Shown piece after piece: positions 55,331 through 64,000 of a stretch of DNA of 64,000 bases (within the stretch, counting starts at the first letter, position 1; the number at the start of each line of letters is the position of its first letter). The stretch spans positions 163,570 to 227,569 of the forward strand of contig RSEE01000098.1 of NCBI GenBank assembly GCA_003971905.1, read 5' to 3'. This DNA comes from Moniliella sp. 'wahieum'. Taxonomy: Eukaryota; Basidiomycota; Moniliellomycetes; Moniliellales; Moniliellaceae. The notes under the pieces are model-generated. The model did no database searches, was not told the origin of the DNA, and worked only from the letters and a program-made list of their open reading frames with translations. The position numbers and the translations under genes were made by a program.

Positions 55331-57177
55331 CCTCACATCTTGTTTCTGACGGCCACCACCCTGATACTTGTCTCTACTCCAGCCCTTCTTGGTTCGTCCT
55401 CAGGTCTCACCCCATCTCAAGGCGTTCGCCATGCGCCATCTTCAATCACTTGTGCAGCTGCTAGTCTGTCTCTTCCACCTTGCCGTTAGGCCTTTCGGAT
55501 TTGCGTCCCAGGGGCCGGTACCGAAAGCGTAGCATCTTTGGTTCTCGCACACCACCCGTTGAGCCCCTCGTGCTGCTTAACCTCCGTGCCGGGCTCTTCC
55601 CCTGAAGAGGCGAGCGCGGCAGCCAGTGCATCCGCCGATGTTTGGTCTGTGATTCTCTCCCTCTGACTCTCATTGCCTGTGGCGCTGGCGTTTGGGCCAG
55701 GTGCTCACGACTTTGTTTTATCGCCCAGGTCGAAGGTGGTGCCGGGGCGCGTCGTGCCACTAGGTTGGAACAAGTGACTTGCTTATGTTTCGGCCCGGGT
55801 GGACACGGCCATCATTGCAACGACGGAGAAGGCCATTGGTTCTACGTACGAGACGCCACTGTGGATGACAGAAGAGGGTAGGGCTGGATTGTGCGTGGGG
55901 GACAGGGGGTTTGGCTCTACCTGGGGGGGTGATGGATCATCAGACTTGCGCCTGAACTTTGTCTGACTCTGGTCCGGGCCTGGCCAGTGGACTCGCGCTG
56001 GCTCGGGCTGGGGTCCGAGATCAAGACCACTGATGTGTTGATTAGCTCGAGTGCGCACTGTGTTCCCCTGCCCTTTGCTTTTGCCATACACGCTCGGTGG
56101 TTCATGGGTGTATAGGAGCAGTGCAAGCGGCAGAGGCCCGGAAGGAGAGTGTGCTTCCCCAGCCAAGACGGAAACGCTGGCTGTTACTTTTCCCTCCGTT
56201 CGTATTGGCTCAGTGTCCACGTAATGGCCATCATTGATTGGAACACTCTGAGTCAGACTAGGAAGGTGTGCTGCCACACTGGCATGAAAGATGTGTTGGG
56301 GATGGAGTGTGTGCATCGGAACGTGTTCCTGCTCAGAGCAGTGCTCACTGGCCTGAGCGTGAGCTTTGATGGCGTTCCTTGCGGAAACGTAGTGGGCCCT
56401 GCAACGCTGCTTGCGCCGTGTCTGGTCTCGACTCTGGCATGTGTGGAGCCTGTGGCCCAGCGGTAAGTTGGGGAACGCCAATGATGATAGAGCCATTCGC
56501 GGCCAAGGTAAAGGTTTGCTTTCAGCTCGAGGGGCGCGTGACGCCGCGTGCCGGTTTGGGCCGTGGCTGGGTGCACTTGGTGATGGGTCCTGCATTGGAC
56601 CAAAGAGCCGCTTGTCATAGTGGGGACTCATGGTCTGCGCAACGCTGCCGGCGGAGAGCAGAGCTAGAGCGGGGTGCATCTGCGGTGTGTTCCGCGGCGG
56701 GCGAGACCGGGCAATGGGGCAGGGGCAACGACGGTGGTGGTCAACAGCAGACACGGGGCGCGAGGACACAGGCCAAGCGGACGGCGGCGGGTCGGCGCAA
56801 AGGAATCATCCACCGCGCCGAGTCAGCGGTGAGGTGAGCGGTGAGCGTGTGGGTTGGTGATCGGTGATCGGTGTCGTGTCCCGGGGCCGTGCGCGGCGGT
56901 GGCGCTCGTGCCTGTTGGTCTGCCTGACCACCATCGTCCCCCGGCATGCGCTCGGCCTGGTAGCGGGGTGGGCGCCGTACCTGAGCCTCCCCGCTGCCCG
57001 GCACCTTCCCGCACGGGGGACGCACCAGCCTGCATGGGCGCCAGCTGGCCTGGGGGTCTGCCCCAACCAGCAAGCCGGCTCTTTAACCCCACGCATCCTT
57101 GCCCTGTCCCCCCCCCGCCCCTCACTCCCACCCCCCCCACCCATCGCACTGTGCTTCACGCCCACCCGCATCCCACC
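55331..57177. other. Subtelomeric stretch without a recognisable gene
   Basis: A minus-strand open frame at 55783-56769 (328 codons) overlaps a decayed repeat copy (56365-56620) and shows no family motif. A plus-strand segment TCLCFGPGGHGHHCNDGEGHW at about 55770-55835 has Cys/His spacing but no family I can name. The interval also holds the promoter of the gene at 57178. Confidence 0.4.
56365..56620 (+). repeat. Diverged copy of the subtelomeric repeat family
   Basis: GATGGCGTTCCTTGCGGAAA, then GCTGCTTGCGCCGTGT, and later AAGAGCCGCTTGTCAT match 54580-54920 in order with many substitutions. Confidence 0.85.
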
Positions 57178-58678
57178 ATGTCCACTTCTCCCATCCCCGC
57201 CCACAATCCCCGCGGCAATCCTGCCCATTCACGCGCCCCGTCCCCGACGCCTTCGACGCCTCCTGCCCGTCCGGCCGCTACTCCGCCGTCTGCTCAGCCC
57301 GCTCGTGCTGGTTCGCAGTCTCCCCCGTCGGCCATCGCTCGTCCCACTTACGCTCAGGCTGCTCGGGCTGGTGCCCAGTCTCCCCCGCCGGGCATCGCTC
57401 GTGCAGCCCCTCCGGAGCCTGCTCCGGAGGGTGCGCAGTCTCCATCGCCTGCCTTGTCTCCCGTTGGCCCAGGTCAGCATGTCCATACTGGTCCGCCTAG
57501 CACGCCTGGTGGTTCCAGAGTAGCTTCTTTGGGATCCAAGCCAAACGCTCCCCAGGGTGACTCAGATCAGATTAAGGTGACGATAATCCTGTCTGAGCGG
57601 CTAGACCCAGTTGATATTACCATCGGTTTAAATGAGTGCCGTAGTACGTGCCTGCCCCCCCTCCCCCTTCGTCCCCCTCTCGGTGCTAACTTCCACACAC
57701 TTTTTCCAGAGTACTCGTGTCCTGGATGCAGTTACTCTCACCGTAAGCCGGACAAAATTCGGAACCATGCGGAAAGCTGCTTCGATCTCAAATCGTTCCT
57801 TGCTGCTAGCATTTACAATACTCCTTGGATCCACGTTAAACATGCCCTGGAAAAGGTCGACTTGGAGTATTGTGACCGCCTGCGCCTCCTCTTCTGCAAA
57901 GCGTGTCAATCGTATGTTTCTCCATCCCATTTGTTAAAGGCCACAAGGATCGCACGCCTCGGAAATCACCCCACCTTTACCGCGGAGCGGGCCAAAGAGG
58001 CCCGCTCCGTGTTGCGTGCCATGCCCGAAAACATGCAACCACGCACACCTTCGGAGGATATGTTTCCTTTGCCTCTTACGGAGCCTGTGGATAGGGTGCC
58101 TGTCCGCGATAAGCACCTTGTGTGCAGGAAGTGTTTCCGGGTGTTGGGTTACCGGAGAATCAGGAACACCATCAACGTTCTTTCGGCCATCGATACGTCA
58201 GCGTGCGCATGACGACGCAAAATGTGGCATACGGGATCAAGCGTGCCATCCTTAGGGCCGATGGTAGTTGCCTGGGTTTTTCTAACCCCGCCACGACGGT
58301 TGGGCTGGCGAGTCCTACGAACGATGCGGCCACAAGGAACCAGCAGGAGGACAATGAGGAACAGAATGCTCTCGAACCCTTTGAAAATGGCGTTCGCGCG
58401 GTGGAGTCTACAAGCAGCGGCCGCGGGCGCGTCGGGGTGCGGGTACAGGTGCTTCGGAATCCGCTGAGGTGACCGCCAAAGAGGTTGATGCTCCACCGGG
58501 TCCCGGCCAGACTCCGCCCGCTCGTCCAGCAGCCCCCCGTCCGGCCCGTGTGGGTGAGCAGGACCTTCCGCGGGCAAACGACCTTGGACGGATCAGACGA
58601 GGGCCTCTGAGGTATTTTTTGAGGTCGAAGAAGCCTAGACATATGTTCATTGATACATCTGGTATGAGTGACCGATGA
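57178..58678 (+). CDS. OrsD-like/DUF3505-type zinc-finger protein, subtelomeric, frameshifted
   Basis: Start MSTSPIPAHNPRGNPAHSRA is followed by a disordered region of Ala-Gly/Gln-Ser-Pro repeats. A 66-nt intron (57644-57709, branch GCTAAC, in frame) precedes YSCPGCSYSHRKPDKIRNHA, a C-x2-C plus distal His element. Then LRLLFCKACQSYVSPSHLLK and, after PLPLTEPVDRVPV, LVCRKCFRVLGY. A frame change near 58160 restores a following HHQRSFGH, giving C-x2-C...H-x5-H. This order (Cys-Cys, spacer, P-P-L--PV, Cys-Cys) resembles the OrsD/DUF3505 domain that in fungi also appears in subtelomeric RecQ-type helicases and transposon-linked genes. No helicase follows. The last part, rich in Pro, runs into the 38-bp repeat and stops at 58678, so the gene looks truncated by repeat insertion. 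Function unknown; nucleic-acid binding is an inference. Confidence 0.62.
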
Positions 58679-58730
58679 AACGATCACCGGAGCCTAGACG
58701 TATGTTCAGTGATACAGTTGGTATGGCTTA
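58634..58730 (+). repeat. 38-bp motif, second location
   Basis: Two copies of CCTAGAC(A/G)TATGTTCA at 58634 and 58693, separated by 59 instead of 38 bases. The first lies at the end of the zinc-finger gene. Confidence 0.88.
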
Positions 58731-59924
58731 CAAGGGCATGCCCACCCCACCCATTCAGGGTTGAGACAACTTTTGACTGGCAGACCGGGGGAGTGAGTTT
58801 TTTTGAATAGCCCCAGGCCGTAGCTTTCCAACGATCCCACTCTCACTCCACTCCGATCTGACGCCTGGTCTTGCGTCGCGTGGGCACCCTAGCGTAGCCC
58901 TAGTCAGATATTCACGTGAAGGACTGCATAACTCCGTCGATTTTCTCTATGAAAATGACGTTTTTCGTCTCAGAATTGCAGAGGTTGCAAAATGTCAGGC
59001 ACCACAGTGTGTAAGTGCGAAAATGTGGCGCCTGACAGATGGTGACCTCTGACAGTTTGGGCGCGGGGCCTGTGTGCTGGAATGCAGAGTTTACGCTGGC
59101 CCGTCTGAAACGTGCGGAGGGCGAAGGGAGGTGCCTGACGGTTGGTGACCTCTGACAGTTTGGGTGCGGGGCCAGTGTCCTGTCGCGGTGCCAGCTCGAA
59201 AGGATCGGCATGGGGGCTACTTACTAATTAGCCCGCATGTGCCGCCCGCTAACACCGCATGTGCCATGTGACATGTGACACACGCTAACGCCGCATGCGG
59301 CAACGGATGTGACAGGTCCGGGGCGGGGAATGTTCCGTGCGGGGTGGAGCCAGAGTGCAACCGCGGTGGCATGACCCGGGATGGGGCATTGCATGTACGT
59401 GTGAGGGTGGGTTACAATGGGTGTGTGACATGCGACGCGCTGTGGACGCCGCGGTTTGGTGACGATAGTACGCCCGACAGGCGACCGCATCCACGTGCGT
59501 TACCGGGGAGCGTTGAATGTTGAACGCCGGGCTGGCCTGGAGCTGCAAAAGCGTGACGCGCAATGCTTGCAGCTGCTGCCAAGATGCCGCGTGCCGGAGC
59601 GGGGGGGGCGGCCTCCTGCGGAGGAGGACGCAGTGGCGCAGGGTGTGCGCTCAGGTACATCGTTGGCAGCGCGCTCCCGCACGTCCCTCAGGCCCAGCGC
59701 TCAGTCTGAGCTGCCAGTGCTGAACGCCCAGCGCCCAGGCCTCAGGCCTTCAACGTTCAGGCCTTCGGTCCAGCTCGGTTGGGATTCACTGCAAAAGTGC
59801 GGCCCTGCTGTACTGCCGGGTGGGCCTGGGGTGCAAATGCCAACTGTGGTTCGATGCATGCTGCAGATCAGGACAGTGCACACCAGTGCGCTGAGCTTGC
59901 CCTGAGCAAATATAGCCGGCCCTC
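58731..59924. other. Subtelomeric stretch with decayed repeats
   Basis: 58975-59200 contains CAGGCACCACAGTGTG, AAAATGTGGCGCCTGAC and TCTGACAGTTTGGG, diverged from the 397-bp unit. 59258-59290 has GTGACATGTGACAC-like motifs. No gene recognised. Confidence 0.5.
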
Positions 59925-60085
59925 CAACGCTGCTTGCGCCGTGTCCAGTCCCGACTCTGGCCTGTGGCCATCCGACCGCTGTCCACCGCTGTGCGCTGCC
60001 GGCGCAGCGCATCTGATGTTGGTGTGCGCAAACCATTAATCCAGCGCCGCCACCGCCACCACCACCACCACCACCACCACCACTT
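59925..60085 (+). repeat. Direct repeat flanking the third 397-bp unit, left copy
   Basis: CGCTGCTTGCGCCGTGTCCA through GCAAACCATTAATCCAGCGC and a CCACCA tract matches 60379-60535 to the right of the partial 397-bp unit. Confidence 0.88.
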
Positions 60086-60101
60086 TCACCACCACCACCA
60101 C

Positions 60102-60396
60102 CCTAGTCTTATATTGGCGTGTGATGAGTCCTGTCAAAACGCGGCTCAATTAGTACTGAGACAGGTATTTTAGCACAAACTGGGACACCCCACGAAAAGT
60201 CAGCCACCACAGTGTGATGGGGACCAACATGTGGTGCCTGACGTTTGGTGATCTCTCACATTTCGGGTGGGGGCTGAGTCCTGGAATGCGGTATTCACGC
60301 CTGGAATGTGAGGAGGGCAAAATGAGCTCTGACATTCTTTGATGGCGTTGGTTGCGCCAACGTAGCGGGCCCTGCCACGCTGCTTGCGCCGTGTCC
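60102..60396 (+). repeat. 397-bp subtelomeric repeat, partial unit 3
   Basis: Starts CCTAGTCTTATATTGGCG like the other units but has short deletions (for example after GGTATTCACGC) and diverges at its 3' end into the flanking direct repeat. Confidence 0.92.
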
Positions 60397-60813
60397 AGTC
60401 CCAACTCTGGCCTGTGGCCATCCGACCGCTGTCCACCGCTGTGCGCGCTGCCGGCGCAGCGCATCTGATGTTGGTGTGCGCAAACCATTAATCCAGCGCC
60501 GCCACCGCCACCACCACTTTCACACACCACCACCACCCATGTCACCATGCATGGCCGTCTCGTGGTGAGCATCGTCCATATCCGTGCTTCATTTGGCGCT
60601 AGCACACCTCTATGCGCGTTGCCCCTGACCGTGAGGCAGATGGAGGATCTGATGCATGCCTCCAACAGTGCTTGCTCACTGTTGGTAGCATGCCAATGTG
60701 AGTCAGAACGGATGAGAGACGGCTGAGATATCGCCATTTTGGTCCCGCCGGCGTACGCCACCATCTCATCCCAGCATGCATCGATCCCAGCCGCTCCCGC
60801 TCAGGTGCACGCC
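60397..60813. other. Right copy of the flanking repeat and unassigned sequence
   Basis: 60379-60535 repeats 59925-60085. Beyond that no gene or RNA is recognised. Confidence 0.45.
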
Positions 60814-61450
60814 TCATCCAAGCCTCCCGCTGCAGCGTACTCCCTCGCCTTCCACCAGGGCAGGCCTACATCGACTACCATCTGCATCTGTCCACCAGCT
60901 GAAGCGATGGTGCACAGCAGGTCCAAACACGGGCAGGTGGGTGTTGATGGCGCCGCCGCTCCACCAGTTGTCGTCGGATGCCAGAGATCGTCGCGCCCCA
61001 TCGTGCACTACAAGCAGGGCTTCCAGGGGAGGTAAGGCGCTCCAGGATTGGTCCAGCATTGAGGTCAGAACACGCCCCAACATCTGATGTTAGCTTGATT
61101 CGGATGAAGGTCTATGTTGACGGCGCCGGCACAGCACCAATCCTCATCAAACAATAGATTGCATACATGCCCATCTTGCTTCAGAAGCAGGGCTTCCATG
61201 GGAGGTCGGGGGCACGCAGATTGGGCCCGGATTGGGGTCACACCACATGTGAACATCAGAGGTTAGGTCCAAACAGCGGATGGTCGATGTTGATGCTGCC
61301 GGCGTTCAACCAATTCTGGACGAATCAGAGATCTGTCAACGGTGTAGCGTAGCCCAGAATCAAGGCTTTCAAGAATGATGATGCGCTTTTGATTCGGTCC
61401 AGGATTGAGGTTACAACCACATGCAATTACCTCAGGTGCGGTCCAGACGG
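60814..61450 (-). repeat. Degenerate repeats of about 180-200 bp with protein-like minus-strand reading
   Basis: Three modules read on the minus strand as NWWSGGAINTHLPVFGP (about 60935-60985), DWCCAGAVNIDLHPNQANIR (about 61085-61145) and, in a shifted frame, NWLNAGSINIDHPLFGP (about 61265-61315). The first two are preceded by P-LEALLVVHDG or PPMEALLLKQDG. The conserved W, G and IN positions across diverged DNA suggest a coding past. No family is recognised. Confidence 0.5.
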
Positions 61451-62809
61451 CGCACGGTCCCAACAAACAGCGTCGGTGCCCCACCCATATGGGACGAGTC
61501 AGAGCACGAGTGGTGGCGTAGCGTGCCCCAGGTATCCTCTTTCAGACGCGCACGCGTGGGGCGCAAGACGATGCACCGCGATGGAGAACGGGCGTGTGGC
61601 GGTGGATGCGTTGGTGGTGGTGGCGGCTTGGTCGATTTGGTGGCGGCCGAGCCAATCTGACCGCGCAGGCTGCGCGTGCATCGGTGCAATTGCAAATGTT
61701 AATATTTTCAGCCCGCGGCGGATGAATGCACGGGCCAGGCGACGGATCTGGTTGGTTTCTTACCACGCCCCCCCCCAACCCGGCTGGCTTTGCCCGCCCC
61801 CCAAGGTCTGTTGCCTCGTTTAGCCCCTCGTTCTGAGCCTCCTTTCCCCCATTCGGTGCCTCCCGCGCCTCATCTTCCACACACCGGCCCTCTACTACTG
61901 CGCTCTCGCCTCTGTGTCTTCTGTCCAGCTTCTGGGTCTCTGCAGGTACTGCCCGCCACCCCGGGGCTCTTTCCCACGCCCCCCTGCCTCCCGACCCGTC
62001 CCAGCGCCGCGCTCCCACCTCCCACGCACGCCCAGGCCATCCCCGCCATTGACTCGGCCACCACCGCCATTCATTCGGCCACCACCATCATTCCTTCGGC
62101 CATCGCCACCGTCGGGTCGGGCAAGCGGAAGCATGGGATGGTGCAGGGGATGGTGCATGCCTGCTGGCCTCAGTCTGGCGCGCTGGCCGTCCATGGTCAC
62201 AGCCTCGCCTGCCCCCACCACTGCCGCGCTTGAGTTGGTTGTCTGGACGCTTGGCTTGGCCATCCGGATCCTCGTCTTGGCCATCTTCGTTCCAGGCTCG
62301 GCCATGCCAACGCATACCGTGCAGCGTGCCATGCCGTCCCGTTTGGACGCTCTGCCGGCCCATGTGCACTCGCTTGGCGAACCTGCTGTCACCCTGCTTG
62401 GGATGCTCATCCCAACCGCCGTCTTGGCCATGTGCAACCTGAGCGCATCGGTACGCATCCCATCCCATTCCATCCCATGCCACCCTGCCTCATTCTGACC
62501 CGCTCTTGCACCAGCGTTCTGCCACTCATCCCTCCGCTCTCCGCCATCATTGCCCCCATCTCAACGCTCGTCAGGGCCATGCTCAAGCTCGAGCAGCCCA
62601 TGGGCCAGTACAACGTCGTGCTCTGTCTGTCTGTCGCGTCCACCCTTGCGCTCCCCCGACGGCCCCTGTTGTTTCCACCTTGTGCCAGGCATCTCCAAGC
62701 TTGCGCCGGCCACGTCCAAGCACGCGCCCACCGCCTCGCAGCCTGTGCTTGCCATGTGCTTGTGCCCATCGTCTTTATCCTTGTGCCCGCCATGAGCAAG
62801 CATGTGCCA
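61451..62809. other. Low-complexity subtelomeric sequence
   Basis: Pyrimidine-rich; includes CGGCCACCACCGCCATT-type repeats at 62050-62100. Open frames on all frames reflect composition. No gene recognised. Confidence 0.45.
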
Positions 62810-63270
62810 CCGCTTCCAAGCCTGCACTCCGCATCTCCAAGCTTGTACCCGCCACCAAGCCGGTGCTCCCCATCCCCAAGCCTGTCGTCCCCACCAAGCC
62901 TGTGCTCGCCATCTTCAGCCTGTGCTCGGGACCAAGCTTGGGCTCGCGATCAACCTGGTGCTCATCATCTCCGAGCCTGCGCTCTGTCCTCAAGCTTGTG
63001 CTCGCGAACAAGCCTGTGCTCATCATCTCCAAGCCTGCCCTCACCACCAAGCATGTGCTCATCATCTCCAAACCTGGGCTGCGCACCAAGCTTGTGCTCG
63101 TCATCCCCAAGCTTGTACTCGCCACCAACCTCTGCCCATCATCTCCAAGCCTGCGCCCTCCACCCACGCTCTCCATCCCCAAGCCTGTGCTCGTCATCTC
63201 CAAGCCTGCGCTCCCCATCAAGCCTCTGCTCGCCATCTCCACGCCTCTGCTCCCCGTCGTCAACATCAAG
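62810..63270 (+). repeat. CCAAGCCTGTGCTC(G/A)CCATC minisatellite
   Basis: About fifteen imperfect units of 25-33 bp with the core CATCTCCAAGCCTGNGCTC fill the interval. All three forward frames stay open (for example KPVLVISKPAL), as expected for a stop-free repeat. Confidence 0.85.
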
Positions 63271-63469
63271 CATGTATAGGAACATAGCAATGCATACCAT
63301 CATTCAGCCTACCTCTCCATGCACTCTAGTACATGCACCACAGAAGCATCCGAGCGCCTGTCATAGATGTTGAAGCGTACAATGACGACGACCATCGTGG
63401 GTCTTTGAGGCGAACGTAACGACTGTCCCCCTTTGTCAAGCGCATCATGGCATGCACTTGCATAGATGA

Positions 63470-63890
63470 TCAACAGGTGTGGGTGGTGGGTCGGGTGGGT
63501 AGGGTTAGGGATGGGTGGGTGTAACTTTTGAACGGTGCGTCGGATCGAAAAACGGAGGCCATATGCTGCAACGAGCGGACGATTTCGTAGCGAGCTATCG
63601 TCGAGGCCATCGGAGGGTGGGTGTTGTGGGTCGGGGTGGGTAGGGTTAGGGATGGGGGGTGTAACTTTTGAACGGTGGGTCGGATGGCGAATCTGAGGCC
63701 ATATGCTGCATAGAGCGGACGATTTCGTAGCGAGCTATCGTCGAGGCCATCGGGGTGGGGTGGGTTGGGTCGGGTGGGTAGGGTTAGGGATGGGGGGGTG
63801 TAACTTTTGAACGGGTGGTCCAATCGAAAAACGGAGGGCATATGCTGCATAGAGCGGACGATTTTATAGCGAGCTATCGCCTCGGCATAA
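63470..63890 (+). repeat. Subtelomeric 140-bp tandem repeat with telomere-like cores
   Basis: Three units share GGGTAGGGTTAGGGATGGG (63497, 63638, 63776) followed by TGTAACTTTTGAACGG, GGCCATATGCTGC, AGCGGACGATTT and GCGAGCTATCG. The spacing between cores is 141 and 138 bases. Confidence 0.93.
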
Positions 63891-63959
63891 CTCTCTCCCC
63901 TTCGGGTAGCTCGCTATCGCCTCGGCATAACTCTCTCCCCTTCGGGTAGCTCGCTATCT
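63874..63959 (+). repeat. 40-bp tandem repeat next to the telomere
   Basis: CTATCGCCTCGGCATAACTC followed by TCTCCCCTTCGGGTAGCTCG occurs twice, with a third start (CTATCTACCC) leading into the telomere. Confidence 0.92.
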
Positions 63960-63971
63960 ACCCTCGGCCCT

Positions 63972-64000
63972 CCCCTAGGGTTAGGGTAGGTTAGGGTTAG
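63972..64000 (+). repeat. Telomere repeat, chromosome right end
   Basis: The sequence ends TAGGGTTAGGGTAGGTTAGG and TTAG. It is TTAGGG-type with slight irregularity, and the G-rich strand points outward as expected for a right end. Only the first few repeats are within the window. Confidence 0.92.

Noticed and set aside
55783-56769. 328-codon minus-strand ORF
   Set aside because: No recognisable motif, and its first part is antisense to a decayed copy of the subtelomeric repeat; not supportable as a gene.
62432-63373. 313-codon plus-strand ORF rich in Ser, Pro and Cys
   Set aside because: All three forward frames are open because the minisatellite lacks stops; composition, not coding constraint, explains it.
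63470-63850. 126-codon minus-strand ORF in the telomere-proximal region
   Set aside because: It simply reads through the 140-bp tandem repeat, repeating the same peptide three times; no evidence for a gene.
1-64000. CRISPR array or bacterial operon
   Set aside because: No regularly spaced direct repeats with unique spacers; spliceosomal introns, eukaryotic tRNA introns and BRR2/HPC2 show nuclear fungal DNA.

Overview
The window is fungal nuclear DNA running into a chromosome end. The last bases are TTAGGG-type telomere repeat, preceded by about 14 kb of subtelomeric repeats. High GC, wide intergenic gaps, short introns (46-92 nt, often with a CTAAC-like branch point) and intron-containing tRNA genes suggest a basidiomycete, perhaps a GC-rich yeast-like Tremellomycete. 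That placement is an inference and is not secure.

Almost every recognisable gene is broken by apparent 1-2 base frameshifts. This includes genes that should be essential and single copy (BRR2, RPS2). Several breaks are best explained by a lost C or G in a short homopolymer (CCC read as CC). The simplest reading is uncorrected long-read consensus error, not mass pseudogenisation. CDS coordinates below therefore span the whole locus, introns and frameshifts included.

Layout. 0-13 kb: tRNA-Leu, an alpha-ketoglutarate-dependent TauD-type dioxygenase, a doubtful proline-rich ORF, a DHA1-type MFS transporter on the minus strand, and aspartic protease copy 1 on the minus strand. 13-17 kb: no recognisable gene. 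17-28 kb: a fused 3-hydroxyacyl-CoA dehydrogenase/beta-propeller gene, tRNA-Ile, a 3-hydroxyisobutyryl-CoA hydrolase, RPS2, tRNA-Ala, a ketopantoate reductase, and aspartic protease copy 2 in the opposite orientation to copy 1. 28-45 kb: BRR2 and HPC2 (both minus), a RasGEF (plus) and a secreted GMC oxidoreductase (minus). 45-48 kb: a patchwork of GC-rich hairpins and tandem repeats. 48-50.3 kb: a second copy of the dehydrogenase/propeller gene with its flanks. 51-53 kb: a Reg1-like phosphatase regulator. 53.7-64 kb: subtelomere with a perfectly or nearly perfectly repeated 397-bp element, several decayed relatives, an OrsD-like zinc-finger gene, minisatellites, a 140-bp repeat carrying telomere-like cores, and the telomere.

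The genes do not form an obvious single pathway. Core functions (splicing, translation, chromatin, Ras signalling, glucose-repression phosphatase control) are mixed with secreted or catabolic enzymes (protease pair, GMC oxidase, dioxygenase). Valine degradation (3-hydroxyisobutyryl-CoA hydrolase) and pantothenate synthesis (ketopantoate reductase), which share the valine keto acid, sit on either side of RPS2. The most notable structures are the two gene-sized duplications (one inverted, one direct) and the layered subtelomeric repeats.
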